Below, piece by piece: positions 15,775 through 19,735 of a stretch of DNA of 19,735 nucleotides. The position numbers were made by a program, and so were the translations under genes. Within the stretch, counting starts at the first letter, position 1. Each line of letters opens with the position of its first letter. The notes below the pieces were generated by a model. That model did not search any database, was not told the DNA's origin, and saw only the letters and a list, made by a program, of their open reading frames with translations. This DNA comes from DASXRU01 sp039933315 (GTDB taxonomy: Bacteria > Acidobacteriota > Blastocatellia > Pyrinomonadales > Pyrinomonadaceae), in assembly GCA_039933315.1 (NCBI GenBank), contig JBDTOI010000072.1:1-19735 (forward strand), in the 5' to 3' direction.

Positions 15775-16122
15775 GTGGATATAAAGATTCGCGTTAACCG
15801 TAAGAGTCCGCAATCACTCACGAAACAGATCACGGATCAACTGAACGAACTGATCGACACGGGAGCGATGACTGCCGGTAGCCTGATCCCAAGCGAGCGC
15901 GCGCTAGCGAACACGCTGGGGGTCGCCCGCAATGTTGTGCGCGGCAGCTACGAATATCTTTCCAAGGGCGGCAAGCTTGACAGCGCGGGCCGCCAGGGCC
16001 GGCGGGTGCGGGCCAAGACCTCGCGGAGTAAGAACACGAGTGCGGCCGCCAGGAAAACTAAATCCAAGCTCGCAGCCGCGCGTAAGAAAGCTGCGGCCCG
16101 TTCCTCCGCTAAGAAACGCTAG
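15775..16122 (+). CDS. Short GntR-type winged-helix protein with basic, histone-H1-like tail
   Basis: A predicted DNA-binding regulator of 115 residues, starting at GTG 15775 seven bases after AAGGAG and downstream of a near-consensus promoter. Residues about 1-75 form a GntR winged helix: SLTKQITDQLNELIDTGAM, then the signature IPSERALANTLGVARNVVRGSYEYL, then the wing. Residues 76-115 are unusual: 17 of 40 are Lys or Arg, none is acidic, and runs such as ARKTKSKLAAARKKAAARS resemble histone-H1/HU-like tails. GntR regulators normally carry an effector-binding domain here, and the short YtrA subfamily has a compact helical dimerisation domain, so a ligand-sensing role is doubtful. It may bind DNA more broadly or be a nucleoid-associated derivative; this is inference. 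A palindrome begins 17 bases after the stop. Confidence 0.88.
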   Translation: MDIKIRVNRKSPQSLTKQITDQLNELIDTGAMTAGSLIPSERALANTLGVARNVVRGSYEYLSKGGKLDSAGRQGRRVRAKTSRSKNTSAAARKTKSKLAAARKKAAARSSAKKR

Positions 16123-16138
16123 CTAAGATCAGCATTGG

Positions 16139-16242
16139 TTCGTGTTGCTTCGTGAGATTCGTGTAATTTCGTGGATCGTGTGCTTGGGATTCAAAGCCAT
16201 ACGATCCACGAAATTACACTAAGCTACACGAAGGAACACGAA
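16139..16242. repeat. Repeat family 3: long inverted repeat with TTCGTGT / ACACGAA arms
   Basis: The left arm (16139-16180) starts TTCGTGTTGCTTCGTGAG and includes GTGTAATTTCGTGGATCGT. The right arm (16201-16242) is its near-complement, ending GGAACACGAA. The loop is about 20 bases. Each arm contains several degenerate TTCGTG repeats about 8-10 bases apart. TTTTT follows at 16250-16254, so it could help terminate the GntR-like transcript. Only one copy is in the window. Confidence 0.88.
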
Positions 16243-16308
16243 ATAAGAGTTTTTGTGCAAGGCCACGTCCTGATTTGTTTTTCCGGCGTAAACACCTTTC
16301 CTGGCACT

Positions 16309-16331
16309 AACGCAACCTAACAGTTTGCGTT
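16309..16331 (-). terminator. Small hairpin at the end of the acyltransferase gene
   Basis: AACGCAA (16309-16315) pairs with TTGCGTT (16325-16331), overlapping the stop codon of the minus-strand acyltransferase gene. The stem is AT-rich and followed by no T-run, so terminator function is weakly supported. Confidence 0.25.
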
Positions 16332-17664
16332 ACCGCGCTTCTTCGCCCAGCGCCAGTATTTCCTTGCGAATAGCATTGCGCTCGGCCAGCAAGCGCACAA
16401 AGAACCGGCGGCGCATGACAAAAAGCGCCACGGCCAGCATTCCGCCGGCAAACCGGTCCAGCTCCTCAAAAAAGCGAATAGCCACATAACCACAAACAGG
16501 CGCCAGCACCAGGGCTCCTACCGCGATCTGCCAGTTCGTAAATCTCCACAGCAACAACGCCAGCCCAATCCAGGTTAAGGGAAAGAGCAGCATGGCGGAG
16601 ATGATCTTGATGGTGGAGATCACGTCCTCAGCATTTTGGGCCAGCCGGCGGGCCATGTAACCCCCAAAATAAAAAGCGGGATAATGCACCGCGATGCCGA
16701 ACAGGGCAAAAGGAAGCAGCAGCAGGAATCCGACGGTGCGGGTCAGCAGGTGGGCCATGACTCCGGTTGCCGAAGTTGGCGGCGAAAGCGAACGCGGATC
16801 AAGGCCGGCCTGTTCCAGTTCCTGTTCAAAGCGGGCCATGCGCCCTTCGAGCGCTACCAGACGCTGCGGCGCACGAGTGTGATGAAAGGCATAGCCTTCG
16901 AGAAATTGCCTCCGCAGTTGCAGCTCGCGCTCCAGGCTGCGCTGGTCTTTGGTGCCCGCTTCGTCCGAGAAAAACATTCGCTCCGCTTTCTCGATCAGGG
17001 CCAGAGCTTCTTTATGTTCCGCTTCCAGAATCACTTCGCGCAGTGCTTGCTCGATCCGATCTGAAAGGGCCCGCGCCGATCCGCGCGGGGGGTTGCCGGC
17101 CGCGTCCAGATTCACCGGCTCAATATCGATTGGCTCGCCGAAGTAAAGCAGGGCCGCGCTGCGAAAGGTAGTCTTGGCCGTGTAATACAAACCGGCGGGG
17201 ACTATCTTCAGGTTGAGCGACACGCCGGAGGACACAGTACCCAACGCAATCCGGGCGGTCCCCGTTTTCAGCGGCTTCAAGCGCGGCTCGTCATGCGATA
17301 CACCTTCAGGACAGATGGCCAGAGTGCCTCCGGCTGCGAGCAGTGCGCGCGCCAGGGCAAAGGTCTCAAGATTCTTCGCCGTGTCAGATCCCTCATCCTG
17401 ACTGCGATAGACCGGGAGTGAATCGAGCGCCCGCACCAGCGAGCCAATCACCGGCATGCGAAACAGCGGGGCCTTGGCCAGGAAAGAAACGCGCCGGGGT
17501 GCAAGGCACAGCAGGAAGCAGGGATCGACTAAAGCGTTGGGATGGTTGAGTACGAAAATGACGGGACTGTCACGGGGGACATGTTCGAGGCCGGCCACTT
17601 CGATGCGGCGGAAATAGATTCGCAAAGCGAACCGCAGCAGAACACAGATCAGCCTCCTCAGCAC
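16330..17664 (-). CDS. PlsC-type lysophospholipid/glycerophosphate acyltransferase with C-terminal membrane domain
   Basis: This enzyme is predicted to transfer an acyl chain to a lysophospholipid or glycerol phosphate at the inner membrane. Of 444 residues, the N-terminal 200 form the acyltransferase domain. Block I is NHPNALVDP (H41 and D47; five residues between them, as in a common bacterial subfamily, rather than the classical four). A substrate-binding block is AKAPLFRMPVIGSL near 64-76, block III is CPEGVSHDEPRLKPLKTGTARIA (119-140), and block IV is VPAGLYY near 155-161. A helical, charged middle section follows, then three or four hydrophobic segments (about 305-420). The start is GTG, supported by GGGGAG seven bases upstream on the minus strand. 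Upstream lies repeat family 2 copy C. The precise acyl acceptor cannot be told, and 1-acylglycerol-3-phosphate is only one possibility. Confidence 0.92.
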   Translation of the reverse strand: MLRRLICVLLRFALRIYFRRIEVAGLEHVPRDSPVIFVLNHPNALVDPCFLLCLAPRRVSFLAKAPLFRMPVIGSLVRALDSLPVYRSQDEGSDTAKNLETFALARALLAAGGTLAICPEGVSHDEPRLKPLKTGTARIALGTVSSGVSLNLKIVPAGLYYTAKTTFRSAALLYFGEPIDIEPVNLDAAGNPPRGSARALSDRIEQALREVILEAEHKEALALIEKAERMFFSDEAGTKDQRSLERELQLRRQFLEGYAFHHTRAPQRLVALEGRMARFEQELEQAGLDPRSLSPPTSATGVMAHLLTRTVGFLLLLPFALFGIAVHYPAFYFGGYMARRLAQNAEDVISTIKIISAMLLFPLTWIGLALLLWRFTNWQIAVGALVLAPVCGYVAIRFFEELDRFAGGMLAVALFVMRRRFFVRLLAERNAIRKEILALGEEAR

Positions 17665-17725
17665 AAGCAGTCTCCCCTTCCGGCGGTTAGTCTAGCAGAA
17701 GACGAGAGGTCAGAGCTCAGAGGCA

Positions 17726-17825
17726 ACTGTCAGAACCGCCTGCGGTAGCGGGCGGGCCTGCAAGCTCATTGTCATTGGGTCGAATCAGACAGGGCCCGCC
17801 CGCTACCGCAGGCGGTTCTGACAGT
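17726..17825. repeat. Repeat family 2, copy C (short form without inner module)
   Basis: ACTGTCAGAACCGCCTGCGG (from 17726) begins the left arm, and the right arm (17793-17825) is its perfect complement through the shared 31-base core. The 34-base interior (17759-17792) lacks the GGAATGCGGATTG palindrome found in copies A and B. It sits between the terminator of the small secreted protein gene and the acyltransferase start on the minus strand. Confidence 0.9.
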
Positions 17826-17838
17826 CGCACACTTTCCT

Positions 17839-17882
17839 ATAACAAAACTCCGGCAGCAACACTGTAGTGCTACTGCCGGAGT
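17839..17882 (-). terminator. Intrinsic terminator of the small secreted protein gene
   Basis: On the minus strand, ACTCCGGCAG (17882-17873) pairs perfectly with CTGCCGGAGT (17856-17847). A partly paired interior lies between the arms, and the stem is followed immediately by TTTTGTTATA. A GC-rich 10-bp stem plus a T-rich tail, 48 bases after the stop, is a good rho-independent terminator. Confidence 0.82.
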
Positions 17883-17930
17883 CTGGAAATACAGATGCTT
17901 GCCGGAACGCCTGGCTTGGCGGCTCTGGAT

Positions 17931-18311
17931 CTAGCCGCCACAGTCTGGCGTCACATTATTGCTGATTGTCCACGCCGCGTTACCGCCGCAACTTACCACG
18001 GTGGAAACAAAGCAACCATTCTGGTCTTCGGCAATGACCTTGGTGCTGGCCTGATCACAGCTGATGTTAAGCGTGGCCGAGGCGTTCGGCGCAATCACGC
18101 TATCGTTCAGCAGATCCGCGCCCCAGTTATTACTATCCGGCGGCGACAAATACAGGTGCCGGATCTCACGATTCGTGCTGTTCGTAACCGTCAGACTGAC
18201 AGCCTGGGTGCGAGCGTGGGAAAAGATTGTGGCAGAACCCACCAGCGCCATGGCCACGAAAAGCAGCGCGGTAGGATAAACACCCTTCTTGCTTTTGAAT
18301 AAGTTTCTCAT
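17931..18311 (-). CDS. Small secreted four-cysteine protein of unknown function
   Basis: I cannot assign a function. The 126-residue product has a typical signal peptide (basic MRNLFKSKKG, hydrophobic core about 14-30, likely cleavage near SHARTQA, about 37). The mature part has about 89 residues with cysteines at 85, 100, 108 and 124, enough for two disulfides. It contains VTNSTNREIRHLYLSPPDS followed by NNWGADLLND, then a likely beta-rich region. From memory, the 'LYxSPxxxxxWGxDLL' pattern recurs in small secreted proteins of several phyla, but I know no activity for them. AGGA lies eight bases before the ATG on the minus strand, and an intrinsic terminator follows. It is 96 bases downstream of the HYR-repeat gene on the same strand, so the two may be co-transcribed. 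Confidence 0.82.
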   Translation of the reverse strand: MRNLFKSKKGVYPTALLFVAMALVGSATIFSHARTQAVSLTVTNSTNREIRHLYLSPPDSNNWGADLLNDSVIAPNASATLNISCDQASTKVIAEDQNGCFVSTVVSCGGNAAWTISNNVTPDCGG

Positions 18312-18368
18312 CAGCCAATCCTCAGTTAGATTCGGTGCAAACTAACTATTTGTTTGTTCAAAGACCCC

Positions 18369-18392
18369 GGCTCACAAACCCGCTTGCGAGCC
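18369..18392 (-). other. Stem-loop between the HYR-repeat gene and the small secreted protein gene
   Basis: GGCTC (18369-18373) pairs with GAGCC (18388-18392), with further A-U, G-C and G-U pairs toward a short loop. No T-run follows on the minus strand, so it is more likely a processing or attenuation structure than a full terminator. Confidence 0.3.
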
Positions 18393-18407
18393 AGGATCGA
18401 ATTCGAG

Positions 18408-19735
18408 TTACGGGCAGACACCGTTGACGGTATATTTCGGCCCATCATCGACGGCCACAGCGCCGTTTTGCGATTTAGGCACTGTCACCTTAACGGTGGC
18501 CGTTCCCACGTTGCCCGAGGCGTCAACCACAGCGAAGGTGATCGTATAGACGCGACCGTTCAGGTTGCCATCCCGCTCGGCCCGCAACTGCACCGACTTG
18601 CAATTCGCAGCGATAAGGATGTCATTGAGCGTGTTGCCGTCACCTCCGCTGGGATTGTCCTCAAACTCATCGCTGGTGACGCTGGTAATCACCACATCGC
18701 TCAGGTCGACACCGGAATCGCAGCTATCACTCACGCCCGTGACAAACTGGGACAGGTTCACGGTTGTGTACTGGTGATTCGGCGGCCATAGCGTGAGGGT
18801 GGCATTGTTAACGGTGATGATGGGCCCCTGCGCATCCGTCACGGTAACCGTCTGCATGCAGCTTGACTGGTTACCGGAAGAATCCGTGGCTGTCCATGTA
18901 ATCACCGTAACTCCACCAGGATACGGATCGCTCAAAGGCTTCCCATCACTGCGCGAGCCACTCACTGTCGGAGGTGGAGCACAGTTGTCGGTAGCCGTCG
19001 CCGTTCCTGGATTAACGGAGGCAGAACAGGTACCCGGAGCTGCCGGTGTGACGATATTTGCCGGACAAGTGATCACCGGCGGCGTCGTGTCATTAACGGC
19101 AAAGACGACCGTGTCACTGCTCGAGTTTCCGGCGCCGTCCGTAGCCGTCACTGTCACGGTGTGGGGACCCTTGCCAACCATCGTTCCCGCTGCCGGGCTC
19201 TGAGTAACTGTGACCGGGCCACAGTTATCACTCCTGCTACTGGCGGAAGCGTAGTCGGGAACCGGCGCCTGGCAGCCGGCATCTGCTGAAGCGGAACTGT
19301 CAGCAGGCGCCGTAACTGTCGGCGGAGTTGTGTCGTTCACCGTGAACGTCGTCGTACAACTGCTGCTGTTACCAGCATCGTCTGTCGCCGTCACCGTCAC
19401 CGTGTGCGGTCCAATACCGACCATGCTTCCGGCCGCCGGACTCTGCGTCACCGTTACGGTGCTGTCGCAGTTGTCTGATGTCGTAGCCGCGGCTGCGTAG
19501 TTTGGAACTGCCGCCTGGCAACTCGCATCCACCGAAGCGCTACTGCCCGCCGGACAACTCACCACGGGCGCTGTTGTGTCGTTCACCGTAAACGTCGTCG
19601 TACAACTGCTGCTGTTACCGGCATCATCCGTAGCCGTTACTGTCACCGGATGTGGACCTAGGCCCACCATGGTTCCCGCGGCGGGACTCTGCGTCACCGT
19701 CACACTGCTGTCGCAGTTGTCCGATGTGGTGGCCG
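18408..19735 (-). CDS. Secreted HYR-domain repeat protein (5' end beyond the window)
   Basis: The frame stays open to the right edge, so only the C-terminal 442 or so residues are seen. At least three tandem units have the pattern SDNC...VTVTQSPAAGT.VG.GPH.VTVTATDDAGNSSS...FTVNDTTPP, which is the HYR (hyalin repeat, Ig-like) fold. A fourth divergent HYR unit (PPVITCPANIV...TWTATDSSGNQSSC) and a distinct C-terminal module (NATLTLWPPNHQYTTV...VDASGNVGTATVKVTVP) follow. Units carry conserved cysteines, suggesting disulfides in an extracellular setting. HYR repeats are generally thought to mediate adhesion, but the N-terminal domain that would define the role is missing. The codon just inside 19703 is an internal GTG, not the start. 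There is no sorting signal or transmembrane tail at the C-terminus, which ends YTVNGVCP. Confidence 0.9.
   Translation of the reverse strand, partial: ATTSDNCDSSVTVTQSPAAGTMVGLGPHPVTVTATDDAGNSSSCTTTFTVNDTTAPVVSCPAGSSASVDASCQAAVPNYAAAATTSDNCDSTVTVTQSPAAGSMVGIGPHTVTVTATDDAGNSSSCTTTFTVNDTTPPTVTAPADSSASADAGCQAPVPDYASASSRSDNCGPVTVTQSPAAGTMVGKGPHTVTVTATDGAGNSSSDTVVFAVNDTTPPVITCPANIVTPAAPGTCSASVNPGTATATDNCAPPPTVSGSRSDGKPLSDPYPGGVTVITWTATDSSGNQSSCMQTVTVTDAQGPIITVNNATLTLWPPNHQYTTVNLSQFVTGVSDSCDSGVDLSDVVITSVTSDEFEDNPSGGDGNTLNDILIAANCKSVQLRAERDGNLNGRVYTITFAVVDASGNVGTATVKVTVPKSQNGAVAVDDGPKYTVNGVCP
19215..19735 (-). repeat. Tandem DNA repeat encoding HYR units, period about 246 bp
   Basis: Units of 82 and 81 codons are visible (19703-19458 and 19457-19215), plus the end of another entering from the right edge. 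Stretches such as GTGTCGTTCACCGT.AACGTC (19330 and again near 19577) and CTGTCGCAGTTGTC are nearly identical at nucleotide level between units. Recent duplication or ongoing homogenisation is likely. Confidence 0.85.

Noticed and set aside
13254..17825. Family 2 as MITEs moved by a DDE transposase
   Set aside because: No target-site duplication is visible at any of the three copies and no transposase is present; mobility cannot be claimed from this window.
18354..19203. Plus-strand open frames opposite the HYR gene
   Set aside because: They are shadows of a repetitive Thr/Val-rich minus-strand gene; the minus frame shows a clear domain repeat.

Overview
The window looks like about 20 kb of an acidobacterial chromosome, quite possibly class Blastocatellia. 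This is inferred from gene types, not from a marker gene. The clues are an Oar-like TonB-dependent receptor with an N-terminal carboxypeptidase-regulatory-like domain and no SusD partner, a secreted HYR-repeat protein with a 'LWPPNH' C-terminal module, many secreted glycoside hydrolases, moderately high GC, and intergenic space packed with long imperfect palindromes. I see no rRNA, tRNA, CRISPR array, transposase or phage gene.

Left part (1-13238), glucan metabolism. In order on the plus strand: a secreted GH15 glucoamylase/glucodextranase-type enzyme (267-2387), a 1139-residue TonB-dependent receptor (2738-6157), a secreted BglX-type GH3 beta-glucosidase (6422-8662), and a secreted glycoamylase-like protein of the GH144 type (8836-10266). 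Converging on these from the minus strand are a ROK-family glucokinase (10378-11373) and a GH77 4-alpha-glucanotransferase MalQ (11700-13238, TTG start). Together they form a capture-and-digest set: outer-membrane import, periplasmic or secreted hydrolysis to glucose, phosphorylation to glucose-6-phosphate, and cytoplasmic maltodextrin disproportionation. The GH144-type plus GH3 pair next to a receptor suggests beta-1,2-glucan as one substrate; GH15 and MalQ point to alpha-glucans as another.

Middle part (13509-16122), plus strand: a TLGYGD-type potassium channel, an unrecognised multi-pass membrane protein with an internal duplication, and a short GntR-type winged-helix protein with a strongly basic, histone-H1-like tail. 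The GntR gene has its own near-consensus sigma-70 promoter (TTGACA-N17-TAGAAT).

Right part (16330-19735), minus strand: a PlsC-type acyltransferase with C-terminal membrane segments; a small secreted four-cysteine protein followed by a convincing intrinsic terminator; and, running off the right edge, a secreted HYR-repeat protein whose tandem units repeat every ~82 codons at the DNA level.

The most unusual feature is the intergenic DNA. Three families of long inverted repeats occupy almost every gap from 8675 to 17825: family 1 (TTTCACGCAAAGGCGCTAAG arms; 3 copies), family 2 (TGTCAGAACCGCCTGCGG arms; 3 copies, two with an extra inner palindrome module), and family 3 (TTCGTGT/ACACGAA arms; 1 copy). 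Other palindromic structures lie at 18-185 and 6171-6333. Several abut stop or start codons within a few bases and probably act as terminators, mRNA-end structures or leaders.
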